Source: Akebia trifoliata
Taxonomy: Eukaryota > Streptophyta > Magnoliopsida > Ranunculales > Lardizabalaceae
Assembly (NCBI GenBank): GCA_017979445.1
Contig: CM030711.1
Location: forward strand, 6,913,221 to 6,977,220
Direction of reading: 5' to 3'
DNA length: 64,000 nt
The translations under genes and the position numbers were made by a program. A model generated the notes under the pieces. It was not told where the DNA came from, searched no databases, and saw nothing but the letters and a program-made list of their open reading frames with translations. Below, piece by piece: positions 1-11,458 of this stretch; position 1 is the stretch's first letter, and each line of letters opens with the position of its first letter.

Positions 1-97
1 CATCCAAAAATGCTTAGAGCTTAATTACCCTATCCAAGCCAGATAATTCATTACAGGCTGGGCCATGGACTAAGTCCATTTGACACCCATATAATCT

Positions 98-646
98 AGG
101 GGTGCAACTTGGTTCGGGTTGGTTCAGTTTAGAGTTAAATCAGAACCGAACCAACCAAGGTCGGTTCCATTATATATGAACCAGAACCGAACCAAATTAG
201 TCTATAACCGAACCAACCCAAATCGACTTTAATTCGGTTCGGTTCCATGGGTTAGAAATACTAACCTCTTTCTCAATCTAAAAAATGCTTAAGAATTGGG
301 GAAAAATATCTGACTGCGCGTAATTAGCAATTGTAGAAGTCCAACGCAATACGTTTCTTTCAGGCATTCTATCAAACACTTGACGTGCATCATATCTTCG
401 ACCGCATTTTGATTAAAAATCTATCACTGAAGGACCTAAAAAGACATCTAAAACAAAATAATTACCCATAATTAATCCATGAATCCTCCTACCCAACCGA
501 AGATCTTCAACTCTTGCACAAGCAGTTAGAATACTCGGGACGAGAGAGAGAGAGAGATAGATCCATCGCTGGAGAGAGAGAGATCCATCGTCGGTCGTCG
601 GAGTTGAGTTGCAACCCATAGCCGTGTCGCACTGTCACACACAATG

Positions 647-694
<48 letters not shown>

Positions 695-1096
695 AAGACA
701 GAGAAAAACATAAAGAAACAGGAGAGAGAGGGGGAGGGAGAGAGGGACGACCATCGACCGCAGGAGTTAAGCCCACAGTCACACGTACGCGTTGCAACTG
801 CAAGTCTGCAAGAGACGAGAGAGAGAGTAGAGGGAACAGTAGGGTTTCATGGTGGTTTTTTTGTAAAAAACTTAAAAATCATATATATTATATATATATA
901 TATATATATAAATATTGATTCAATTTTCAGTTTGTTTATTTTTATATTGTCTGAACTGAGATCGAACCGAATTCATCAATTCTTCATTTTTTAGACCCAA
1001 AATCGAACCAATATAAATTTAAATCGAACCTAAACCAATCCAAATTCTACTGTTTGACTCAGTTATCAGTTTGAACCAAATTAAGTTGCACCCTTA
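98..1096. mobile_element. GGTTCGGTT-rich inverted-repeat element, copy 1
   Basis: The left end is GGGTGCAACTTGGTTCGG and the right end, reverse-complemented, is AGGGTGCAACTTAATTTGGTT. Many GGTTCGGTT/AACCGAACC words fill the outer parts. The centre holds GA repeats (541-557 and 649-687) and a TA repeat (886-910). There are no credible coding regions. A second copy with the same ends is at 17507-18011. Confidence 0.65.
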
Positions 1097-2371
1097 ATAT
1101 AACCATCCCAACGTCCAATACACCTCTCTATATATAAATGAATCAAAGACAAGTACGACTTCGCTACTCTAAGTTCATATTTGTTTAGCTATTAAATGAA
1201 TAAATAAAATACACGTGGCATCTCTTCTATAATCTTTGAGTTACCAGTCTCGATTCCCACTACATATTTCATCATGATTGGGTTTAACATAAAAAATAGA
1301 TGCAAATTAGAACAGCTAAATGGAAAGTTGACCACCAACATCGCATGCTGACAACTAACGCGCTCTCTCGTGTGTGACGAAAAAATTTCGTCACCATGTC
1401 TCCTGATTCCTGAAAATGCATGCCACCTGTATCTTATCTTCATTTAATGCCACGTGTACGGTCAAAAATGACAGGCATCTTTTTTTTTTTTTTTCTTTTG
1501 GGCGCGGCGACAGGCAAGTAATTATGAGGCGTGTATATTTGTTTTGTTCTTTATTTAAAAAAAAAATACTTTTGTGGGTCCCATGTCTACTCACAACTGT
1601 ACAGTAAAGATTCCGCTTCAGAGGGGATTACTTCCTCCACAGGCTAACAGACAATCCTCGCCGTTAGTAACCCTTCCGTCATCGTTTGCTTTTTCGATTT
1701 TCATTTCCTTTATTTGTTTTTACTTTTTTACCCTCCATGCTTCTTTTTTTTTTACAGTTGTACAATGTCATTTTTTTTTACTTTCTTGTTTGGCGTCCAT
1801 CGGCTAGGCTTCTCAGATCGGCTAAATTGGTTTTCTTTTTTTTTTTTTAAATTTAATTAATATGTTTTTTTTTTTTTTTTTTATTTCTTTGCAGAAAAGA
1901 TAAAAAGCATGATTCCATGTGGACGGTGCACACGTTACGCTTCAGTGTCTCGCAAATCTAAAACGTTTACTGCGTTTTTAACTAGAAAATATCTTTGGAA
2001 AGATATTTGTCATGAAACGTAAATTATTTTTCCTATAAGTCAAGTACGCTCGTTGAAATGACGAAATTGCCCTAACTCAGTTGAATTCTTTTAGGGTGGT
2101 TTGATCAAATATCTATGTCGACAATTACCTCACATAGAACGAATTTGTGAGTTGTGACTATCATATAAGGCAATTCTAAAAAATTATAACAATGATCAAG
2201 TCTTTTTATTTGTAAACCAAAGTCGTATCCAGAGGTTTCATATATCAATTCAAATTAAATATAATTTTTAGCTCTGATGTTCAATTGGATTTCATTTCTA
2301 CCTAATGTAGCTCTGTTAGTCAAATTTGAGACTAATCAAGTCAAGATATGAAGCCACAAGGAGAATGGATG
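1097..2371. other. AT-rich intergenic sequence
   Basis: No gene is seen. Several long T-runs lie at 1479-1494, 1747-1754, 1837-1849 and 1865-1882. A small perfect stem, TGACGAAA-AAA-TTTCGTCA, is at 1375-1393. Nothing else stands out. Confidence 0.5.
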
Positions 2372-3350
2372 TCTGAATATGAAAAGTATGTTTATTTTTA
2401 AGTTCTATGAAAAATACTTTTCACAAGAGAACTCAAAATATTCAGTTCGCTTAATGATTTTGATGATTATTGATGAAAACTAAGCATGGAAGATTGAACA
2501 AGTAAGAATATTAGGTCATGAGAAAAATATGATTCATTGATTTGGGTGGTATATGAAAGGGAAAATGTGTTTATTTTTCAATCGAATGAAAAGTGCTTTC
2601 CATAAAAGAAATGTATGAGTGGAAAATATTATACGAAAAATGCTTTTTGCAAGAGAAATCAAAATGATTTTGACAACTCTTAATGAAAATTGAGCATGAA
2701 AGACTAAACACCAGGAGCGGAGCCAAGATTTTATTGTAGTGGGGGCAAACTATAGTTAATGGTACAAATGAAAAGCTTGAAGATGAATAGTTTTGGGGAT
2801 GAAATTTAGAGATTTTTGGTTGGAAGTTAAAGAAAAGACTATTTAGGCCTTTTCTAATTAATCCATGAGAGAAAACTTAATCAAGAGGCAATGTCATCTT
2901 CAAAAATTTCAAAGGGGGAGGGAAAAAATTGGAAGAAGGTGAGGGGGTGGGGGCAAATAAGGAAGGAGGTGAGAGGGTGGGAGAAAATGAAGCATGTAGT
3001 TAGTTGAAAATATAGGGTTGTCTCTGCTAAACACGTCAGTAGATTAAGTCATGAGGAAAATATGACTTTGGGAGGGGGAGGGGGATTGTATGTGTGGAAA
3101 AGCATGTGTTTATTTCTCGATACAATGAAAAATGCTTTTCGTAATACAATTGAAAATGATTTATCTGTTTTAATGAGAAAATCGACTACTAACCTAAATC
3201 CAAATGATTTATTCAAACTAATTTTTAGAAAAAATCAATTATCGAATCCATTTCCCCCGCAAAAACTACTCATTCTTATTACTAATCTTATCAATAATTG
3301 GAAAAATAAAAAAAATAATAAGGCACAAAATCACGCACTTTGTTTTCCTT
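2372..3350. repeat. Diverged tandem repeat of about 200 bp, interrupted by a hAT-like MITE
   Basis: The phrase 'tgtttatttttc..aatgaaaaatgctttt' followed by 'aaatgattttgac..atgaaaa..agcatg..agattaagtcatgaggaaaatatga' recurs near 2388, 2568 and 3107. The second unit is split by the element at 2712-3026. The open frame at 3062-3352 falls in this repeat and is not considered a gene. Confidence 0.6.
2712..3026. mobile_element. hAT-like MITE, copy 1 (3' terminus lost)
   Basis: It is flanked on both sides by the 8-bp target duplication CTAAACAC (2704-2711 and 3027-3034). The left end CAGGAGCGGAGCCAAGATTTT matches the two better-preserved copies. The interior repeats 'gtgggggcaaat' phrases. The right terminal inverted repeat is missing: sequence stops at GTCTCTG, where the 58.8-kb copy continues to CCGCCCCTG. 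Confidence 0.75.
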
Positions 3351-3543
3351 GAAACCATTATGTACCTCCAAAATTAGAAAATGAGAGAAAAATTAAGATG
3401 TTGGACATTTTAGTTGAAACAGAATATGAGGACATTTTGGTCATTTTAGTCACAAACTGGAAAAGTGACGTAGGTTAACTTGTGCCACACGGATCCTAAC
3501 GGATCTCTTGGTGAATGCAGTACGTGAGGTGTGCAGTTCACAC

Positions 3544-3578
<35 letters not shown>

Positions 3579-5802
3579 AACTGGAGACTGTAACAATCGG
3601 AGTCTCACTCACAATAAGGACTAAAAACTCCAACTATAAAGAAGGCCCATGTAATATATATTTTTCTAAGGATATTGTTTAATAATTAAGAAATACTCAG
3701 GGTAAGTTTATAAAAATTTGGTAGACCCCCCAAAGCCAAGTATAATTTACATATTCTCCCATTAAGTTACATTACGTTGAAAATTAAATCCCTTTCAAAA
3801 AATCATTTATTTTTCAATGACAGATAGTATTCTAATGATATATAATTCTTATCAGAGGTATTCTTATTATTTTAGAATAAATGATTTAATTTTAGGGGTA
3901 ATATGTAAATATTACTTAGATTTGGGGTAAGCACAAAAAGGTTATATTTATTTTGTGAGATCCAAGAAGAAAGATGAGCTAAGGTCTTTATCCGGTGGAG
4001 GTAACATGGGATGTGGTAGCCCTCAAAAAAGAAGTCCTCATTATTAGGACCCACCCAAAAACTAACATTGGGTCTGCTGTTTTGGGCCTTTTGCCCATGA
4101 TATTTCTGCCCATCTCCGGATGACCTATGGAGATTCAAGCCCATGTTGTAAAATGCTCAAATCTGGAGCTGTAAATGGGCCGTGATTTGGCCCTACTCGG
4201 CTATCATGGATCAGGTTTGGATATGTTTTATTTATTAATCTGGGCCGGACGTATCCTGATTTGTGTTTAGGGTCGTGTTCGGGCTTGCATGCTAGCCCAT
4301 CAGGAATGCTGGCCATACCCAAATTGGACCATCAAATTACGTCCTCGAAAAGTCAGTGTATTTAAAAAGAAATCCCTCCACCAGGTTCATTAATAAGTAA
4401 TTTTCCCTTAAGAAAATTTGTGTTATTTTGGGGTACGATTAGTACTGGATCTTTTATGGTCCAGCCCGGCCCACTAAAGTTAGGCAGACAACATTGCCAC
4501 GTGGCATTTAATTATTGGCATCAAGATCAAGACAGCGATGTCGTTCAAGAGCACAAAATGCAAGGCGGAGCATTGACAAAATGGCACCATGTGACACAAA
4601 CTCCTCGGCCCTCGCACTTTGAATGGATTTTTCTCGGAATTGCTCCTTTTAACTTCAGAATATTTCATTTGACAAGTACCATTATATTATTATTAATTAA
4701 CTATTCAATATATTCTAAAAATAATAGTATTTTACTCTAATTAAAATAAAATCCATTTTATATAAGAAAAACTAAATATATTATTTTTATTTATTCATAA
4801 ATTTCAGCTATTCAAAGGTATATACTTCCTTCCCCTATTCAAATCACCAACTGGTCGGATGTTCATAAAATTGGGGCAACTCGAGCGATTCAATTAATAT
4901 ATTAAAAAATAATTATATATACAAAATTTAAATTTAACTTTAAGATTAATAATTTGACTTGGTAGATTGACTTGACTTGTTAAAAAAAAAAAATGGTTTA
5001 ATGCCTTGATCATGATCTTGTAAAGGTGGGGTTGGACTCAAAATTGTTAAGTTCATTAAATTTGGATTAGGTTAGGCAACAATGCCTAGCCTATCCCAAT
5101 TGCTACTTTGTATTATTCAAGGAATAATAAAATATAATAAATTTACTCTCATCTTTAACTGTATTTCAAGTAGGATAGAGAGCAACAAATTTACTCCCTT
5201 CTTTTGATGAAAATTAAACATGCCCAAGCCCTCAAGGTCGGGATGAGGCTTGTCAACTTAGGCTTGTTGATCATCCAAGTACGAACTAACCCATTGATGA
5301 TAATAAATTTACTTATCAATTTTTTTAAAATAATTTAATTTAATTTAATGTACGTTAAGTTACTTGAAATTCTATAGACTTGGTTACATATTGAGTGGAT
5401 TCCGTACATGTTTAGTTTGTGGTGCTTACGCTTTAGAGTTGGAAGTTCAACTTTTGAAAGTTAATAGTGAAAATTAATTAATTAGAACTCTAATATTCAG
5501 TTACCTATGGGAACTCACTCCATGTTATAAGGAACACAAATTTGGATGATGATAAGGATCATCATCATCATCATAATCATCATACCATCATGATTATAAT
5601 CATCATTTGTTTTCTTATATCGAAGCCTACATGGATTATCAACTCAAGCTTAAGAAGTTATAAATTTCATATCATAGGTAGAGAGTTGTAACTCTTTAAA
5701 CATGAGTTGTAAGTCTTATTAAGTTCAACCCTTCTTAACTCTCATTAGCCAAGTTGAATGTATCATTGATTGTGATTGAAATTAAATGATTAAAGAAGAG
5801 AG
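3351..5802. other. Intergenic sequence with repeat fragments
   Basis: A (GA)n microsatellite lies at about 3546-3575. About 4150-4325 is GGGCC-rich and resembles part of the element at 46.75-47.23 kb. Imperfect ATC/ATCATC runs are at 5550-5605. The open frames here are short and have no recognisable domains. Confidence 0.5.
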
Positions 5803-6363
5803 CTGCTATTGGCACCCGAATTTCACAAGTTATTTATTACACCCAAATTAAAGATTAGAACACTCCATTCAGGGGCGGATTTAAAGTAGGGGCACTTGCT
5901 TTCACAAGAACTTTTTCAATATATGGATTAGTGTGGTATTGTCACAAATTTTAGCGAGGATAAAAAAATTTATCACTATTGCTCTCACAAAAAAAATTCC
6001 ACTCTTAATTTTCCCCACAACTATATATATATTTTTTTCACTCTTAGTTGTACCCAAAAAAATATTTTTACTCTTAGTTGCCCCCACATAGGTAATATCC
6101 TGACTTCGCCCATGACTCCATTCGAATGTTAAAAAGGTTTGGCTCAAATTATTATCTCAACAATACAACAATCGTTCAAAAAATTTCATTACTTGTTTCC
6201 GATTATGATTAGGTTCATATAAAATATTAAAAAAAAAAATCTAGAAAAAGAAAACGAAAGGGAACTTCTATGGGTTTCCCAACTTTTACTTATCCTCAAT
6301 CATTTACTTATTTTTAATTGGGGTGTAATAAGTAAAAGTTGTTGTCCCAATAACAGCTCTCTT
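5803..6363. mobile_element. 'GAGCTGCTATTGGCACCC' foldback element with nested hAT-like MITE
   Basis: The left end AGAGCTGCTATTGGCACCC pairs with the right end CCCAATAACAGCTCTCTT. The segment 'ggtttggctcaaattatt' to 'attatgattaggttcat' also occurs in the copy at 54833-55140. The last 100 bases (6262-6363) are themselves a complete small foldback (AACTTCTATGGG...CCCAATAACAG). The hAT-like MITE at 5870-6114 lies inside it, so this element is the older of the two. Confidence 0.65.
5870..6114. mobile_element. hAT-like MITE, copy 2 (nested)
   Basis: A 245-bp element begins with CAGGGGCGGA and ends with CTTCGCCCATG, imperfect inverted termini. It is bounded by the perfect 8-bp target duplication ACTCCATT (5862-5869 and 6115-6122). 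The interior holds 'cccccacata' and repeated 'actcttagttg' phrases. The 8-bp duplication and CAG/CTG-type ends are typical of the hAT superfamily. Confidence 0.85.
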
Positions 6364-6865
6364 AAATAATGTGCGATGGTTTACATGGATTGAAACTTGC
6401 TTTTGTTAAAAAAAATTATATTTTAAACATTGCTTGTTAATGAAAAAGTACATAAGATTCCATGCTTTCTCTGAACTAGTTTGAAACTAATAGTCTCTCT
6501 TGAGAATGCTTTATTATGCAAAGTAATAATTTAATACTAATATTTTAGAATGCTTTAACATCAAACTAAGAGCTAGTAAACAGCTTTTCTTCTCTAGCTC
6601 TGTCAAATCTCCAAAACATCTTTAAAAGACCTCAAAAGCCATCCTAACAGTACAAATCCGATCTTTCTGTCTCACAAATGTCCTAAACCTGCTCATTCCA
6701 TACTTTTCCTTCACCTTTAATCATTAAATTTTATGTAAAATAACAAATGTATTTGGATTTTATTCATTTTCCCCACTTTACCAAAATATTGGGTCGGCAT
6801 CACAAACATATTTGGCCATTCAATTCCATCCATAGTTTAATTTTTAAATCAATCTGTTTATATAT

Positions 6866-7045
6866 ATAACAATCATTTTTCAAAATATGTGTTAGAAGCT
6901 TCGGATTGAACTGATTGAAAGTGAGAGAAATTTTCAATATATATATATATATATACATGAGACATAAGTAAGAACAATGTAACAACAATCATTTTTCAAA
7001 ATATGTGTTAAAAGTTTCGGATTGAGCTGATTGAAAGAGAGATTT
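6866..7045. repeat. Direct repeat of 40-60 bp, related to the palindrome family at 28 and 37 kb
   Basis: The phrase 'aacaatcatttttcaaaatatgtgttagaagcttcggattga' occurs at 6869 and again at about 6985, with 'ctgattgaaag' following both times. It aligns to one arm of the 37.5-kb palindrome (TTTTCAAAACATGGGTTAGAG). Confidence 0.6.
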
Positions 7046-9242
7046 TTTTATCTTCTGAATCCTTATTGTGAACAAAACAATACATATTGAGATTAGTGTC
7101 ACAAATTAATCAAGAACTAACTCCACTGCTCTATTGACATTTGTTCGACATATATATATATCAATTATACTTTGATGCTCAAGTTAAGAAGAACATAGAA
7201 AGAAAGTTATACTAATAATAAGCAATATAACTTGGATGGTGACATAACTATTACAATTTATTTAAGCTTTGTTCTTTGCTCATTTCTCATGAAATTTACA
7301 AAAAAATTATATATTTTATGGGATAATACTCACCATGGATTAGGATGATCGTGGAGGCATTCACGATGCATGGTAGAAACTAACAATTTTAAAATATCAT
7401 TTATTTTCAAGAGTTAAAGGTTTTTTGTTGTTGATAGATTTGAGGCAACTAGCATTGCATGAGATGTGATGTAGATTTTTATAAAATCTATCCAAATGGA
7501 TGCCTATAACATCAAATATAAAACAAAATTGCAAGTCATGCAATTTTGTTCTACCAATTCTAACCGCCACATCAGAGGAAATAACCATACCCATGGAGAC
7601 TAGTGTTATGAATTATCGAGATCGTCCAACACCAATTAATATTCCCATAGTACCTTTTATAGGTACGGTATTGACCTATTTCATTTCGATACTCCAATCA
7701 AGATCATAAGTAGGCAAAGATTGTGTAAAATTAGATCAACATTTACCATTTGTTTTTTGAATCCCCCTAGCCTTAGTTAGAAAAGATTTCACCTTTACTA
7801 AAGGTCCTTGGGCTCACTTCTTGGCATCCAAAACCAGGATCTGATGCTTCAGAGTTGTAGATGACAAAATTCTATGAATTTAAAAGAAAGAAATTCAAAA
7901 AAATAAATTATTAATTTACCGTTGAATTCTATTTCTAAGGTTGAGATGTGAAAGTTCGGTAGCCGTCCATATTAACAACATTGGATATAGTTCAAAAATA
8001 GGGTTCAAAATCTTACTATATTAGTAAGGAAAGGGTTTCACTTGTTCTTTTGGGTTTTTTCTTTTTCTTTTTTAATTGTATTCTTTCATATTCTCAACTA
8101 ATTTTTAGGATCAAATTTGATATTCTCTTATTTTGATCAAAGAATATTTTTCTTATTCACCAATCACTATGCATAGGTGTGTATGAAATATTAATTAGAT
8201 CTAAGCTTTGTCAAAACCTATTGTATAAATTGTGTTCAAGATCTAGGATCATACTTACCTAATTTTTTTATGTTAGATTTTCTGATCATGCTTCTGTCGA
8301 GGTGACACATGGTACTCTTTAAAAGTAAACAAAGCAATGTCACATCCCCACACATTAAGTTTTATATTTCTTCTCATAATTAAAATCATTAAAACTTTAT
8401 ATTTTATTTATTTATTTAAAACTACATCCAGTGAAAATTCAAGCTTTTCTTACAATCGCGATTAATGCTCATTGCTCCTCTTAATTTATAAATCTTTTGT
8501 CCAACACCAATAGAATTATTTTTATTAATTTGTACTTGATTTTTAATGAACGTGATCGAATCATCTTATTCGATTTTCTCTTATTTTAATTTATTATTTC
8601 TGACAAAAAATATACAATCACCAAAACAAGCCATACGACAGGACTCCTCGTGTGTCACTTGATATTTGGTTACACCATGTGTAATTGATTTTTATTAAAC
8701 GTGATCGAATCATCTCAATCGATTTTCTCCTATTATTTTAATTTATTCTTTAATATCTCCCCTCGTGAACTTTGATTTCGTAATTCGTACATATATAATG
8801 TAATATGTTGGTTACAGTGTGTTTGAAACTTATAGAAAAGTTTGGTAAAGAAGGATAGATACCTTGACATATGAATTAAAAATGGATCATTTAAGACTTT
8901 CAATGTGATTGGTTCCCACACCAAGCAGCCTCTGCCTGTGCAATGTATTTACTATTTAAATCTAAGAAACCTCAATAATTTGTCCCACAGTTAATATATA
9001 ATACTGACTTGTGGGTCCCTTGATTTTGGGTTTCGTCTCAATCACAAATGATTTAGACATAGAAATGATTTGGATTGATCATCTTGGATGATTTTGAAGC
9101 CTTTTCTCATATCTATGAATCAAAAGAGGAGAAGAAAAGTTTAAGATGAATTTAAAGAAGAAAACACATCTTAATGGTGTCTTGTCTCTTTCGCAAACGA
9201 TACCATGATGCTATGAATCCATCTAGAATGATTTTTAAAAGA

Positions 9243-9390
9243 GTCGTGATTTCCTAACATCCCCCCCTCGACATACATATTCTCTTGAGTGGCATGTGTG
9301 TGTATCTCGAGAAAAAAATCTATGGTTCTAACACATGCTGTGTCAAGAGAGTATGAGGGAGTATGTCAGAAGGGAAAGTCATCAGAAAAT
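9243..9390. mobile_element. Foldback MITE of the CTCGAGATACA family
   Basis: Two inverted arms, CGACATACATATTCTCTTGAG and the complement of GAGAGTATGAGGGAGTATGTC, flank the centre TGTGTATCTCGAGAAAAAAATC. It shares this centre with several other foldbacks in the window. Confidence 0.6.
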
Positions 9391-9929
9391 TATTATTCTT
9401 TTTAAAATCATGATTTGATTTAGTTTTCTTACCATATTATTAAAGAACTTCCACCTTTTTATGAGACCCCAATTGATGAAATTAGATATATCATTCTAAA
9501 TTAATAGAAACATTTCTCTCTTAATTTTTGTCTATGTTTTTTCAAAAAATTCCTTATTTTACTTTGAGAATCATATAAAGAGAATTCAAAATTTTAATTG
9601 AGAAAAATATTATTTCTTATTTGACCATCAAAAATTGATCCACCTCAATTAAATCAGAGGCACTACTCATATGTTCAAGTATTGTTTCTCGTTTTTAAGA
9701 TTCTTAAAACTCAATTTGTACTTCTAAGATTTCTCTTCTTCGAAGATAATTTCTTACCTTCTCTCATCTCTTTGGACACTTAGAAGTACTCTTCATCTTC
9801 TTTTAAAAAAATTTCTTCTTCAAAGAAAATTACTACTCTCTACTCTCTTTCTATTAAAAGTCTTATTTTTTAAGTTTTTTTTCTTCTTCAAAGAAATGAA
9901 AAAATCTCCAATAATGGTATTGACTTTTA

Positions 9930-10122
9930 CGATCATGTTATGTGTGCCTTAAGGACACACGTTAAAATACAATAAATACACTTGGGAAATTAAATTTCAT
10001 ATTTAAAATACCTTTTAAAATTTTTGTTTTTACAAAATACCCCCAAATTCTAATTTCCCATGTGTATTTATTGCTTTTTAGCATGTGTCCTAAATCCTAA
10101 GGGCACACGCTAACAAAACCCT
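9930..10122. mobile_element. Foldback MITE of the GTGTGCCYTAAGG family, copy 1
   Basis: The left arm GTGTGCCTTAAGGACACACG continues into AATAAATACACTTGGGAAATT, and is mirrored by AATTTCCCATGTGTATTTATT followed by AAGGGCACACGCTAAC. Other copies are at 11.29, 15.89 and 17.33 kb. Confidence 0.7.
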
Positions 10123-10135
10123 AACTTTTATATCA

Positions 10136-10260
10136 AGTGTCAATTAGCTTAGTTGGTAGAATCTTTGGGTGATAGAGTTGGGTTCAAATCTCGCCTGTAC
10201 CAGAGTTATTGAACTCATTAAAAATATGTTTTAATTTTTTTTATTTTTATTTTTATTTTT
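10136..10260 (+). mobile_element. tRNA-derived SINE, copy 1
   Basis: An A-box TAGCTTAGTTGG (10145-10156) and a B-box GGTTCAAATC (10181-10190) have the spacing of an internal polymerase III promoter. The body TTGAACTCATTAAAAATA and a T-rich tail follow. The cloverleaf is degenerate and the tail is shared with a second copy on the minus strand at 20530-20664, so this is a SINE and not a tRNA gene. Confidence 0.7.
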
Positions 10261-11291
10261 ATATAATCAATATGTAATCATCAAAATTTTAATGTGATAA
10301 TATAAGTTCTTTCTATATTATTAATTTACATAAATTATAATAAAATATCAAGTTTAGACTAGAGATGACAATCCCAATACCACTAAGATTTGAAGGAAAA
10401 AGTTCCTCAAATTGGAACTAAAGTCACACAACTAAATATAATAATGATACAAAAATATGGATGGTCAACAAAGTGGGACCCATAATTTGATATGCCTAGT
10501 ACTGTAGTAGGACCTCTTCAGATCCTTGGTGCCAATGACTAAGCTACCCTTTATGTTTTCATAAATGAAAAATCTTGCCTAGTAGAACATATAGGTCAGG
10601 TGGTCCATCATTGATGATGTACAACAATGATCAATGGGACCAATATTTGAAGAAAATAAGATCATCTCCATTGATTCAATTTTGTCCTTCATGACAAAGA
10701 TGGGACCCATCACATCAATAAAAAGATGGGACCTGTCCCTGGATGTGTCACGCACATGCAGCTCTCTTGCAGATTGCTATGGTCACACCATATATATATT
10801 TGTTATGTGGAGGTTTTGGTTCCCACATTATTGCATGTCTTCCACGTGTCATGCAAAATGTTCTGGGATTCAATTTTCCTTACCATAGTCAGAAAATTCT
10901 CCTTGTAAAAATTTTCCCTAATTTATGGATTAATCATTGAATTTGAAGACGTTTTATTCTTTATCCTCTAAATCTTATTTTCTCCCAAACATTCAAATTT
11001 TAAGATCAACATAGAATTTTTAAGAAACTTAAAAGATAATGGATTTTAGCACACAATAATTTTTAAAACATTATTTGTATATTCTCATATTTTCTCGATC
11101 TTTTTCAAAATTAAACCCTCAAAAAAATTATTCAATCCAAACCTTGCTATGATGCATCTTAAATAGCGTAAGGTAGCTTTAGGAATAAATTATGGGGGTT
11201 AGATATCGTGAAGGAAAGCATAGAAGTTATCCTCTCAGTGCAATTCAATTTAAGCTTCTCTAAAAATTCAAAACTCAAAGTTTTTATTTAT

Positions 11292-11458
11292 AGGGTTTTG
11301 TTAACGAATGGCACACGTTAAACTGCATTAAATACACTTTGAAAATTGAATTTTGTACTGACCTTAAAAAATTATATTTTTAATAAAAAAAAACTCTCAG
11401 ATGCTTATTCCCAAAATGTATTTATTGCACTTTAACGTGTGCCCTAATAAACAAATCC
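11292..11458. mobile_element. Foldback MITE of the GTGTGCCYTAAGG family, copy 2
   Basis: The left end AGGGTTTTGTTAACGAATGG and arm GCACACGTTAAACTGCATTAA are mirrored by TTTATTGCACTTTAACGTGTGC. The AT-rich centre is diverged from copy 1. Confidence 0.65.

Larger units (their letters stand above)
6430..10900. repeat. Segmental duplication, unit 1
   Basis: Blocks at 6440-6760, 7070-7330, 8215-8325, 8805-8890 and 10450-10760 recur in the same order at 12235-12500, 12690-13180, 13350-13430, 14366-14450 and, further on, 16150-16260 and 18660-18950. Similarity is partial and broken by insertions. No open reading frame of interest survives in either unit, so the original content is unknown. Confidence 0.6.

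Noticed and set aside
644..994. 116-codon open frame rich in Arg-Glu
   Set aside because: It comes from the GA microsatellite inside the GGTTCGGTT element.
10136..10210. A possible tRNA gene
   Set aside because: A and B boxes are good but the cloverleaf arms do not pair properly and the body is shared with a decayed copy, so it was called a SINE.
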